Shown one piece after another: positions 1 to 10,935 of a DNA stretch of 64,000 bases. How positions within the stretch are numbered: the stretch's first letter is position 1; each line of letters opens with the position of its first letter. A program made the translations under genes and the position numbers. The notes under the pieces were generated by a model that ran no database searches, was not told the origin of the DNA, and worked only from the letters and a program-made list of their open reading frames with translations. Origin of the DNA: Nymphaea colorata (Eukaryota > Streptophyta > Magnoliopsida > Nymphaeales > Nymphaeaceae); contig NC_045142.1 in assembly GCF_008831285.2 (NCBI RefSeq), forward strand, positions 749,001-813,000, in the 5' to 3' direction.

Positions 1-732
1 GTGTGCATGTGATAATGTCTCAAATAATGGCAAAGTAGCTTTCCAAGCTTTAGTCGACTTTAGAGAGCCTTAGCTTCTAATTACAGGTAAACCTTACGTT
101 AAATTCTTTTTTTCTTCTCCCCAACGATCCTTTACATATATTGAAGCATGAATATTGATCAAGATTAGCATTCATCTTCATGTTGATCGTGGCCGTTCAC
201 TCTTTTGTCTCTCACACTGTCTCACTATTTGTTTTTCTCTTTTCTCTCTCCTCCTTCTTTCCCCTTTCACAAATATCTTCCCCTCAATCGATAATTCTAA
301 GGGAGAAGACGCCTTGAAAAAACCAGCAGTGGCATAGTGCCAGTCTTTAAAAAATTATTTATTTTTAAATAAATATCTTAAATATTTATCCTAACTACCC
401 CTTTAACTATTTTTAAAGCAAATTTTTGTGGCTCACCGGCATTGATATTAGATTAGTTTTACTTTCCCGGTACACACACTTTTTGGATCATGTCAAGCGA
501 CATTCAAATCACATTTTCCTAAGTGCATTGAGCAGAACTTTTTTCAGAATAATTGCTATGTGTCATACATTTTCATATGCAACAGAAAATCTCATCCTTT
601 TTTGCATATGTCATTGCAGTTTGCTTTGATACAAGTGTTTTACATCCTTTGTTGCAAGATTGATGCCAACAAGCACATTTTTGTTTCATTGCTGAAGTCT
701 TTCGCCACAAACAACTAGATGCGTATGCCCCA
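1..732. other. Intergenic, no gene seen
   Basis: AT-rich sequence with short pyrimidine runs. The short open frames here have no recognisable protein features and no plausible exon structure. Confidence 0.6.
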
Positions 733-925
733 AGACCGGGCGTAGCATAGTGGTTGGGCCAGAGACTGTGTAGAAGGCGAATCACCGATTCGAGTCCCGC
801 GTGTCCCACTTTCATGTACCATAAACAGTGGGACGGTAATAATCTAGTTGAGGTCACTCGGTAGAACTCTCAGGTCCTCAGACCCGGAAGATGCACACCC
901 AGCCTTGACCATGTCTCACAGGACT
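733..925 (+). mobile_element. tRNA-derived SINE-like element
   Basis: An RNA polymerase III type internal promoter is visible. An A-box-like TAGCATAGTGG lies at 743-753 and a B-box GATTCGAGTCC at 787-797. The order and spacing are those of a tRNA head, and GGGCG precedes the A box as in tRNA-like SINE heads. The sequence downstream to about 925 is non-coding. The 3' end, poly(A) tail and target-site duplication could not be fixed, so the right border is a guess. It does not keep a full tRNA fold and is not called a tRNA gene. Confidence 0.6.
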
Positions 926-2239
926 CCGACAGCATTTTGCTTGTGGTATAAGCCATAATTAACATCATGGCCAATAAATTAGCACATTTATATCATTCAA
1001 GTGACTTTAAATTTTCTCTCGACTTAAATGCTTATATTATTGTACAATTGATGAAGGGCGTGAAAACCTTTAAAGCCGGAACACATTTTTCAAGCACAAC
1101 ATAAATTCTGTTGGTGGGTTATGTTCTTTCCATTTAGAAAAAGTCTATAAATTTTAAGATGTGTTATGGTGCCTTTCACTTCAATTCACCCTTTTATTTT
1201 GGGGGGCAAAGCAAAGTTCTTCCACAATGCTTCACTTTCAACTCATTGTGGTAGGACCGACCACTCTTTTGCAAAAGGTTTGGGATATTGCACAATGAAT
1301 GTTTTTGTAAGAAAGTCAACAAGTTTTCTTTCGGAGCATCTTTTCTTTTTCAACACTGTGATGTATGTACATACGATTTTTCTGTTGCAAAGATGAAGCT
1401 GGATTGCTATGATCAATGCAAGGCTTGTTGAAAATGCAGAGCCAAACATTTAGCTGCATTCATAGCCATAATGTCTGTGACTTGAAGACCAAGCTTTTTG
1501 TTTACTTAAACGAGAAGGAAAAAGGAAAAAAACTTCCAAACTTCAATTTACTCTGTCCTCCATCAAGAGGTGGCGAGCCCAGTTGGTTCATAACCTTCAT
1601 GGCCCAGTTATATCCCACTAAGTTCATGGCCAATTGAAAATTTGTTAACTATATGAAAAAAAAAAAAAAAAAAATTGGCTCTTCAAAATTAGGATGACTT
1701 TGGGATAAATGGCGGTCAAGTTAGTGGATCGACTCAGCTGGCCCTGTCAAGAGGCTTTCTCTCGAGCAATTTACGTTAATTTTCTTAAAGCTACAATAGA
1801 ATGGGTAAGATCATTTGCTTGTCTTTCGTACACACTTAATCTGTTATGTAGAACACGTCTAAAATTAAATACAACTGGAACATGTTTATGTATAGATTTT
1901 TTAAAGGTTATCGACTTAATATTGTGTAGTTGGATTTCGATTCCTACTCAAATTCAGATGTCATATACATTTTAAGAGTGAATATGGATTTCACTAATGT
2001 TTGTCATAATCGAGTTAGGTTGTATCGGGTTTCGGTCGAATACGGGATTCAGAATAAAATTTGGTTATGAAATTGCGTATCAAATTCAAGTGCAATTAAT
2101 AGTGCTATTCCAATTTTCTTTATCACATCCAAAGAAAAAATTTCCAAACTAGAAAGCTTAGCATTTTCCCCCGCATTTATGAAAAGGAAATTTTTCTTCA
2201 CAAAATCTCTCTCTCTCTCTCTCCCCACATTTACTCGAC
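926..2239. other. Intergenic; retroposon-like poly(A) tail at 1631-1674
   Basis: No gene is seen. At 1631-1674 a short AT-rich string ends in about 20 A residues. The same string precedes a second poly(A) at 13305-13353, which suggests two 3' ends of one retroposon family. A CT-rich run at 2207-2222 lies in the region upstream of the AHP gene. Confidence 0.45.
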
Positions 2240-2611
2240 ATGAAGCCTTTAACTGATTCAACCACTACAAGTCTCCTGAGGTCTCCAAATGCATTCAAGC
2301 TTCATGGTTCCTTGGTTCCTTCCCCCGAGAAAGAGAGAGAGAGCTATGAATTAAGGATGGGAAGCTTTAATGAGGCGCTACTAAATCCAGCAGGAAGGAA
2401 AGAAGCGTGGGAGCGAGAGAGAGAGAGGGGAGGGAAGGCACTATTAAGTTCGGTGCATATCTCTCCCTCTGGAGACGCTGTTGCACCATATTCTTCTTCT
2501 TCACTGCTTCATTCTACCTTCACCTCTTCTTTCACCCTCGCCCTCTCCTTAGCCATCCTCAACACCCAGCGTCGTTACCTTTTTTTTTTTCTTCTTCTTC
2601 TTCTTCACAGG

Positions 2612-2702
2612 ATGGACGTTGAGGACGTTAACTTGCTAAAGGAACAGCGAGTTGCCTACATCAATTCCCTCATCTGCGAGGTCCCCTCTCTCTCTCTCTT
2701 TC

Positions 2703-2741
<39 letters not shown>

Positions 2742-5700
2742 TTGTGTTTTGCATTAATATCTCTTATTTTATACGTTGTTGCCGTAGGTAAAGGAAGTTT
2801 TCAGTTGTTGGCCGTTGGCTGTCTGAAAATTCATTTTTGTTGGTAGTGTCAAATTTTAGATGAAATGGTTTTAGAAGAGTAGCCAAGGAATAGAAGGTAA
2901 TCAGAGTCCCACTGTACTTCTGATTGATGGTTCGAAGATGAGCTTTAGTGGCACTTTAATTGCCCTTATTCCCATGCTGATAGTTCGGACATGAGTCACC
3001 CTGTACATTTTGATTTTCTTTTATTGTCCTCTCTGATGGTTCAGAAATGGACCTACGCGATCTTTGCTTCATGGGCAGCCTCAGGATGTGGCCCTAAATG
3101 AGTATAGACGACCTGCTCAGTGCTGAAAAACATGTGTAGAAAACATTCTCTCACTGGTGGGTAAAATTTTGCTGGCCTATTTTGTTAATGCAATGCCTTT
3201 GGCGTGGCATTGAAAATCTGCCACGAAAGTGAGTGGTAAGAAAATTCACTCTTCTTTTATGCGATTGGAAGATTCTTCTGTCGTGGTCTTGAGAATCAGC
3301 CATTTAAATGACTGTTGTTGAAGAAGACGTATTCCATTTTATGCCGTTGGAAGAATATCTTAGCTATGTAGCTAATAACCATTAATTAATTTTTTTTCCT
3401 GCAAGTTCCTTTTCATGCATGTTCTATGTTAACAAAAATGCAATTTATTTCTTCTTGTTGCATGGGAGAAGAAAGATCACAGAATTGGCGACTTTTTCTT
3501 TTTAACTTCAAGCGCACGGATGTGAATTGGAAAAGAAAGCGGATTATATGTAATACATGTGTATGATTATGTGTGTGTGATTGTCTGTCAATACTCCTTG
3601 AGCACTGCGACAAGTACATGTTTAAACCATAAGCGAGAGCCAGAAGATGGAATTAATGTCATTGCATTTCGTCCAAATATAGGATGGGTGAAACCGTGAA
3701 AATCTAAGCTATTGACCAGCTTGACATGAATTCGACCTTTCATGATGTCTGGTTGGTGCGATCAGCGTATTTTTTTTTCCACTTCTGTATTTCCTTGGGA
3801 CGAGTATTGCAGTTGTCTGAACTATCATTCTTTTCCTTCTCCTTGCTTGTAGGGACACCTTGATGAGCAATTCAAGCAGGTACAGATGCTGCAAGATGCT
3901 AACAATCCTGAATTTGTGGTAGATTTGATTAACTTGTACTGTCAAGATTCGGAGAACATCTTAGCAGAACTGAGCCGATCTCTGTACGTACTACCTCATT
4001 CTTGTCACAATCTGAACTCATTTGTATAGAACATGACAGTTTTTCGTACAATTATTTTTCTGAGATGTTCGGCCTTGCTGTTGCAGGAATGAGGATGCAC
4101 CTGATTTCAAAAAGATTGATGCATCTGTTCACCAATTAAAAGGAAGCAGTGCAAGGTAGCTTGATCATGTCATCTAAGCTTGTCCAATAATCACATTTGA
4201 TGTATGACACAGAAAGTCCATATGACTACAATTGTAAAGTATTTATGTGCGTAACTTACACCTGCGCTTTGCTGTGGATGATGTATTTATGGGCACATGT
4301 AGACATTTATATCAGTGTTATGATCCTGTCTTTTCCAATTTACAATTGAGATAGTTCTTGCAGTGTGGGTGCTAATCAAGTTAAGTTGGCTTGTATCGAG
4401 CTGCGTACCTGCTGCGAGCAAGCAAATAAACATGGGTGAGTGGCTCACTCCTTTTAGAGTTCCGTTACCTTTGGCTATAGGAATACCTAGCAAGCCTCAA
4501 ATGTGCCATACTCTTGTCTCGCATACTTAGTGTTCTAATGTGATTAAAAAAAAAAATCCCAAGTTTGTTTAAAACGACCACAATTTGATTTCATATGCAC
4601 CTCGTGCACTTCAATCATTGTTATGGTTTGCTGCAAAATACAAAAGTGACTTATGCTGTCCAGGCCATGTGAACTCTGGAAGAGAGCCTAATCTTAAAAC
4701 TTTTGAGACAGTTTCACTTCAGTCAGTTAATGGATGCATTGGATCCTAACATCTCACAGAAGTTAGTTTTTTATGTTGATTTAAACGCTGAACTTAAGAT
4801 CACACGTAGTTGAAGGATTCATCATCAGTTTTTTTTTATTATGCTTCAAACAATTGAATAGCATCAAGACTCATTGCGTTTCTAACCACCTGATCACATT
4901 TCACCTTTGTATTGCACTTGTATTGATTTTGTGTTTCATCATTGCATCGACTATCATTTCCAAAAAATGTCCTTTTTATTTTCAAAAGAGTCTCTCTATT
5001 TTCTGATAAAATTGTGAAGCTGCATATCGTTTGCAGGTGTATAGATGCACTGAACACGATCAAGCAAAAGTTTTACATTCTACAAAATAAATTGGAAACA
5101 CTGGTTCAGGTAAAGTAGAAAATCTGCTGCACTTTTCCCATTATCCAATCTAGCGCTTTGTTTATTCAGGCAAATTAAGTTTAGCATCTAAAATGGATTT
5201 AGATCTGTTCTGATTGTTCTCTGCTCTCTGCAAGCCAATTAGATTGTGAATGCAATACGTAGGAGGGAACCAACCGTTCCTGGTTTGTTGCCATTCTGAT
5301 AAATGTCTACCATATCACCCATGGATGACAAATGTTTTTGTTTCTCATTTTCAAATTCCAAACCTGGCAAAAGATGCTTTGAGTAAAAAACACATTCATA
5401 TTGTAAAAATAAGGTGTTCAACTCATGAGGTAATATTTATTGTTGTTAACTAGCAAACAGAGTGAAGAAAGCATGGGTTTCAAATACAAGAGCATCAGTG
5501 ACATAGCAGAATTTCAATGTCATAAATAAAGAAGAGACTTTCTAGCCGACTTTGTTTCCAATGGACATTTGCTTGAAGTTAGGCTCCTGACTTCTATTGC
5601 CAAAAGTTGGAAATATATGTACATCAAGAATCACTAATGAGGATTGCATCACATCAACACTCATTGCAAACAACACCCTGGAAACAAGTTGCTTTAACCA

Positions 5701-6312
5701 AAAGCTCCAAAAGACATAGAGCAACCAGCATTACAAGCACTAACCAGTGAACAAAAAATGCAATGTATGCAGAACTACAGATTGCTTGACCAGAGGAGAA
5801 TCCGACTAGAAATTTGTGAAATGGAAAAAAAAGGAACTTAATGAGGAGACTAAAACTAGATTATCTATTCAGAGGATATCAAACAATTCTATCTAAATTT
5901 GATGTGTCTAAAGTAGAGACTTGAACTCAAGGTTGAAAAGGATTTAGTTAAGAAAATTAATAGTTAATGGAAGTGCAGATGCAGATATGACTTTGTAGCT
6001 GGACCAAGAAAGTCTTCATCTTAAGGTAATCCAACCATATGAATAATGAGATCTCTTGCATTGTTGACAACTATTTGTATGCAACAAATTCTTGTATTGC
6101 CAGTCAATGACTCCTATTTTCAAATTTCAATTACATATGCTGATTAAACTTAGTTGTTCTTCACTTAAAAATGGTGTTTGTCTGAAAGCTCTTAATTTGT
6201 TTCTATATGTCCAAGTCTTGAGTCTGCAAGGATAACATGTTTCTTTATTTGATGGTTTTTTATTGTGCAGCTGGAGGGGAAAATTCAGGCCCTTGAAGAT
6301 GCTCATCTTTGA
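2612..6312 (+). CDS. AHP: Histidine-containing phosphotransfer protein (AHP type), 6 exons, 151 aa
   Basis: Exons are 2612-2680, 3853-3983, 4087-4155, 4364-4435, 5037-5109 and 6271-6312, all GT-AG, 456 nt with stop. The product is a small helical HPt protein that relays phosphate from cytokinin-receptor histidine kinases to nuclear response regulators. The signature HQLKGSSASVGA spans residues 82-93, and His82 is the expected phospho-acceptor. Other family features are GHLDEQFKQVQ after exon 1, NPEFVVDLI, and a C-terminal KLETLVQLEGKIQ helix. Length (about 150 aa) and intron phases fit the family. The start was chosen because MDVEDVN... aligns with AHP N-termini; an upstream in-frame frame exists in the leader. 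Intron 1 has a TA/GT microsatellite. Because His82 is kept, this is a true rather than pseudo-HPt. The paralogue number cannot be assigned. Confidence 0.95.
2700..2742. repeat. (TA)n(GT)n microsatellite in AHP intron 1
   Basis: TA repeats followed by GT repeats lie just after the first splice donor. Related TA/GT tracts occur at the same relative place in the duplicated leader copies near 9.9 and 17.2 kb. Confidence 0.8.
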
Positions 6313-7337
6313 TCCTTGGCTTTCTAAATATATTTGGGATGGAAATGAACATCTACAGTTCTTTGTTTTCCTGCTTGAATGTGTTTCCAGTATGCTGTTT
6401 AATTATGCAAATGGAGGTTTTTTCAACATTTTGTATAAATAGTGCTATAGCCAACATGCCAGCAGCAATTTTAAGGATAGACAAGGAATTAATGTGAGGA
6501 AAGCCATTGATTGTTTTACCTGTCAAGAATGAGTCTGTGGAATAGGAATGCAAATGGTCTCCAATTTGGTTTAAAACCTGAATCTGATTAGTAGTTTTGC
6601 TAACCTGGATCCACATCAAGATAACTGCAGTGTTGAATTTTATTTAAATGTAAGAACAGAATACCAAATAAAAATAACACTAGAATCTGAAATGCTTATG
6701 AGAAATTAAGCCAAAAGACCCAATAAAGAGGCTGAAAAAACATTAGTAACTAGTTGATACAATTTAACACAACAATGGAATATAATTCCTTAGAGACTGA
6801 GGAAACAGTAGCAACTGAACAGTGAACTACTCCAAGAAAGAAAATGAAGACTTACTCGAGTGAAACTTACATCGAGAAGCCAAGTCACAAAATTCGGAAA
6901 AATGGGGAAAGTATCACCCAACGCCGTGGATGTTCTGGCCTTCCTTATTCTCCATCAAATAGCTGGTTAAACCTTTCGGTCTCAATGTTAAGAGAATCGA
7001 AAAGCCTTTTCATTGAAAACTTACATGATACAGAACTTGTTCGACATTATACAGCTTCTCAAACAAAAAATCATTGAGCCAAAGCACCCAAATCTAACAA
7101 TTGAAGTCAACGACGAAAACATGGCATCAAAGGGAAAAGGAAGAAAAGGCCCACAACCTGGAAGAATGTGTTCCAACTTCCAATAATGTTTTGTTCCAAG
7201 GAGGATGAGTTAAAAATGCATCAAAAAACAAAATAACTAGAAACATATCTACCAATCATGTAAGCATACTTATACTACTAAACAAGTAAACAACGAGAAA
7301 AATATATCTAAAAAATCATACTTATAGAAGGAAACAA
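6313..7337. other. AHP 3' flank and intergenic
   Basis: The AHP 3' UTR probably occupies the first few hundred bases, but no single poly(A) signal stands out. An open frame at 6844-7077 on the plus strand shows no recognisable motif. The minus strand was searched for later ENTH exons belonging to the fragment at 7338-7759, and none was found. Confidence 0.5.
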
Positions 7338-7759
7338 CTATCTCTTAAGCAAGATTTCCACAATTCTGCAGTAGTCACCAAGTCCAAAGGCTGCTTTTGA
7401 TATGAAACTCATCGTCCCCACATCGGTTACCCATGGATTACTATTTGCCGCTTCTTCTGTCCTTCTTTTGAAACCCCAAAATTAAAATAAAGAGGAAAAA
7501 TCTGAAAACAAAGCAGACTGTCATCAACTGAATGAACAATTGCATGTCCAAATTAAAAGAAAAACTACGGAAAGTCAAACACCCGACTTATAACCAAAGA
7601 AAAATAAGCCACCGAGATTGAAGCATACCACTCTTCAGGGGTTACGCTGGTCAAGGCCAACTGAGAGCTTCTGAGCTTCTCTCTGAGGAAGAAAGAGGCC
7701 TGCTTCCTCATCTTGCCAAGGAAAGGGGTGCGCATACTGTTGTTGCTAAGGATTGGCAT
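7338..7759 (-). pseudogene. ENTH/epsin-type protein, 5' fragment (probable pseudogene)
   Basis: Reading leftward on the minus strand, exon 1 (7759-7629) starts MPILSNNS and contains KQASFFLREKLRSSQLALT then VTPEE. This is the opening of plant ENTH/VHS-type clathrin adaptors, which bind phosphoinositides and drive vesicle budding. A GTATGC donor follows at 7628. A second exon-like block at about 7466-7338 encodes EEAANSNPWVTDVGTM, then FISKAAFGLGDYCRIVEILLKR, which matches the next part of the ENTH domain. It is then cut by TAG at 7340-7338, where family members continue with L/SKFDRKNW. The obvious join of the two exons also creates a stop. The rest of the domain is not found on this strand. 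I infer a truncated, decayed copy; a mis-read splice in a live gene is less likely. Confidence 0.6.
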
Positions 7760-9340
7760 CGAAGAAGAAAAAGAGGAGGGTGCAAGTGAAACTACTCCAC
7801 GAACGATAAAATCCCTCCCTCTGTCTTTCTCTTTCCGGATTCCGCCAGTATGATAATATTGATGAAGAGTAAATGTTCATCTCGAGCTCGAGTCGAGCTC
7901 AATAAAATAAGCTCGAGCTTAGTTTGAGAATGAGGCCGAGAAGAATAGCAAAACAAGGCAAGAATGCTTAGCAATCCCCAAGAACCGATCCATATATGCT
8001 TATTTGAATATAACAAACGCATCCGACTGAGATCTTAAAGGCATGGAACATAAATGTATGACTCGAATCAGTAGGAAAAATACATTGGGGGCACTTTTTA
8101 AGATTTAATGGTTATACTATATTGTGTCATAAGATCGAATATAAATATCACGTCATTTCCAGATTTCTTTTATTTGCGTATTAATTGCATATATTTTCCA
8201 GCCCTTGATGCTGCCAAAGTTATAAAAACCTCATGTTCTTCTATACATCGCGAGAGTTTGCATTGAATCATTCTCTCTAGCATGACCTCACATTGCGAGT
8301 TTGGCTTTGGATATTGCTCAAAGTCTTTAAATTTGCCTCAAGGCTAAGTATCAGTTAGTTTGGGAATCGGGCCAGCGGGTGCCATTTGACAGCTTAGAGG
8401 CTTAGGACTGTCTGATTTGAATTAGGCATGGCTTGATTTTATTTTAACAAAAATTTTAAAACATATGCATTATATACAAAAAATATGTTTATAATTTAAT
8501 AATAAAATTTTTTGTTGGGCCCGTGCCCACTCTTAGTGTCAGTTGGTGGGTGGAGATAGTCCTAGTTTTTTTTTTTTTTTTGGAGGATCATTTGTAATTT
8601 TTGTATCAGCCAAAGTTATTATCAACCTTCCCTTTCCATGGTGTCAGAATATTGTAAACGTGATTACAGCAAACTCGTTCAGGACTTCTCTTTATCAATC
8701 AAACCAACCTACGGCTACCATTCTGTTTTTCAAAATATATTTTCACGTTAATTTTTACGTCCTTCTCTTTCTACCTCTCACAAATACAAATCTATCCTTT
8801 AGGATTCTACATTACTCTTTGAAGTAAAAAAAATTCTGTAAGAACTTCTGTGCATTGTGACAAGCAACATTAAGAGAGTAAAAAGAAGGAAATGAGTAAA
8901 AGAACATCTAAGCATACAAGATTTTTCCTTTGTACATGTGTTATCTTTTAGAAAGCATAATTAACTATTGCAAGCAGCTAGCTTTGCAATAAAGGTTGGG
9001 GTGATAATGCTCCCAGCAGAGTTGCTTCGGAAATCTGGGACTAAAACTCATGATTTTCTTCTAATAGTAGGCTCTAGAGGAATTAAAATTCTTGTATCTA
9101 ACGTTATTTGTCATTTCCTTATTTTTCCTCTTTTAATATTACTCAATTACAATACATAGAAGTTCTTACTCAGAAATCTAACTTCAAAGACAATTGGTTG
9201 GCTAGATGTTTCGTGGTCACCAGATTTCTTTCTCTGTTAGGATTATCCTTGATTGTCATCATAACCTTCGGTGCTTCATCTTCAAAATGTTGACGATTTT
9301 TTATACTACAATTCCTTTCCTGATTTCTCATTTTGATTAC
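7760..9340. other. Intergenic
   Basis: AT-rich sequence with a poly(T) run near 8565-8582. No gene is recognised. The block at about 9200-9290 resembles 9550-9650 and 16590-16690, so it belongs to the duplicated leader-derived repeat. Confidence 0.45.
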
Positions 9341-10330
9341 ACTCCTCCAATTTGAGTTGACATGGTAAGTGTTATGCTTTGTGTTATCTTTAAGGATGCT
9401 CTAATGAGGTGCTACTAAAACAAGCAGGAAGGAAAGATTGGGCAAGAAAATATAGATAGTGTTTTTCTGTTATAGAAAAAAAAAAAAAATCATTACCTAA
9501 TAGTTTCTGTTAACTTTTGCTTATCCATGGAGATGTAAGCCAACTGTTTGGGGGGCACCATATTTCTTTCTCTGTTAAAATTATCCTTGATTGTCATGAC
9601 AGTCTTTGGCATTTTTATCTCCACAATCTTGACCAACTGTCAAGCAATTTGTGGTATGGATACATACATAGAAAACTTGGATTCCTCTAGAATCCAACAC
9701 TGGGTTATGTATACATACATAGAAAATGTGGATTCCTCTACAATTCAGGCATTGGGCTTCATGTGTATATATATGTGCGTGTAGAAAACTTGGATTCATC
9801 CAAAATCTGTCATTTGGCCTCGTGCAAGAGAGGCAGCCATGCACCCGACGGATGCCATCGAGAGGCCCTACTGTCCTTGGGGATTCAGTCCCTCGTCTAC
9901 ATATATATGTGTGTGTATATTTGTGATCATGAGTTGATATACTGTATGTCTATATTCATTTCTACATTGTTGTTGTAGATAAAGGATGTTTTATAGTTAT
10001 TCTCCGTTTGTTGTCTGGAAATTCATATTTGTTGGTAGCAATGCTTGATCCAGGAGAAGACGAACGGTAATGCGTTCTCTTTCGTTCATTTTTTTTTCCA
10101 AATTACTTATGAAATAAAGAAAATGTCGCGTTGTTTTGTGGAGGACCGATCAAATTCTAGATTAAGTGGGATTAAAACTTAAAGAATAAAGCAAAGAACT
10201 GAAGGTAATCATAGAAATTACGAATAAGAGTTGATGATTGTCTATGTATCTTTTTTGTTGGTCGTGATTGGTGAGCGAGTCTCAGTGTACTTTTGATTGA
10301 TGGCATAGCCATAGAAACAGCAGTTCGTTC
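9340..10330 (+). repeat. Degenerate copy 2 of AHP 5' leader/intron 1
   Basis: Two blocks align by eye with the AHP gene. The block at 9389-9450 (TAATGAGGTGCTACTAAAAC...GCAGGAAGGAAAG) matches 2352-2412. The block at 9921-10305 (GATAAAGGATGTTTTATAG, TTTGTTGGTAG, GAAGGTAATCA) matches AHP intron 1 at about 2742-3010. AHP coding exon 1 is absent. A closer relative lies at 16255-17800. Confidence 0.65.
9655..9825. repeat. Imperfect tandem repeat, about 3 units of 50-60 bp
   Basis: The phrase ATAGAAAACTTGGATTCCTC recurs in diverged form near 9668, 9718 and 9783, each followed by a related spacer. One unit is also present at about 17165-17205 in the sister copy, so expansion occurred after duplication. 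Confidence 0.7.
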
Positions 10331-10340
10331 AATTTTTCCC

Positions 10341-10374
<34 letters not shown>

Positions 10375-10375
10375 A

Positions 10376-10935
10376 GAAAAGCTACACCCGAGTTTGCCTT
10401 GCTGCAGAAGTTAAGCTCGCTTTTGCAAGTTCTTTAAAACTTTCCAAAATAATGCAAAAGGCCACTAGGTGAGGGCGAATGGTGATTTACCACTCACTTG
10501 ATGACAACTTCACGCAAACCAACCTTTTGTTCTCCTCAACAATGGAAAACAAATGTCCAAGGCTTGCTTGTCATAGCTTAATTTGTTGTATTCCAAAATA
10601 AAATGGTGGCTTTTCCTTGTGAGGTTCAAGGTAGAACTACTAAAATGATAACAGATCGATCTCAAAGGTCATATTCAAACACGGAAGTGTCCGGATTAAA
10701 TTTTAGAGAAACTTTAGAGAATACAACAAATTAAGCTATGACACGCATGTTGGACACTTGTTTTCCATTGTTGAGGGGAACAAAAGGTTGGTTTTGCGTG
10801 AAGTTGTCATCAAGTGAGTGGTAAAATACCATTTGCCCTCACCTACCCGCCTTTTGCATTATTTTGGAAAGTTCTAAAGAACTTGCAAAAATGAGCTTAA
10901 CTTCTGCAGCAAGGCAAACTCGGGCCTAGCTTTTC
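10376..10935. mobile_element. Foldback/MITE with about 217-bp terminal inverted repeats
   Basis: The left arm 10376-10592 and right arm 10719-10935 are near-identical inverted copies (ends GAAAAGCTA...; inner ends near GCTTAATTTGTTGTATTC), separated by a loop of about 126 bp. There is no coding capacity. It sits just after a (CA)n(TA)n tract at the edge of the leader copy. No clear target-site duplication was found, so the superfamily is not assigned. Confidence 0.8.

Noticed and set aside
2240-2791. 183-codon open frame on the plus strand as one protein
   Set aside because: Only its MDVEDVNLLKEQ... part (2612-2680) is AHP exon 1. The upstream part is leader and the downstream part runs into a microsatellite in intron 1.
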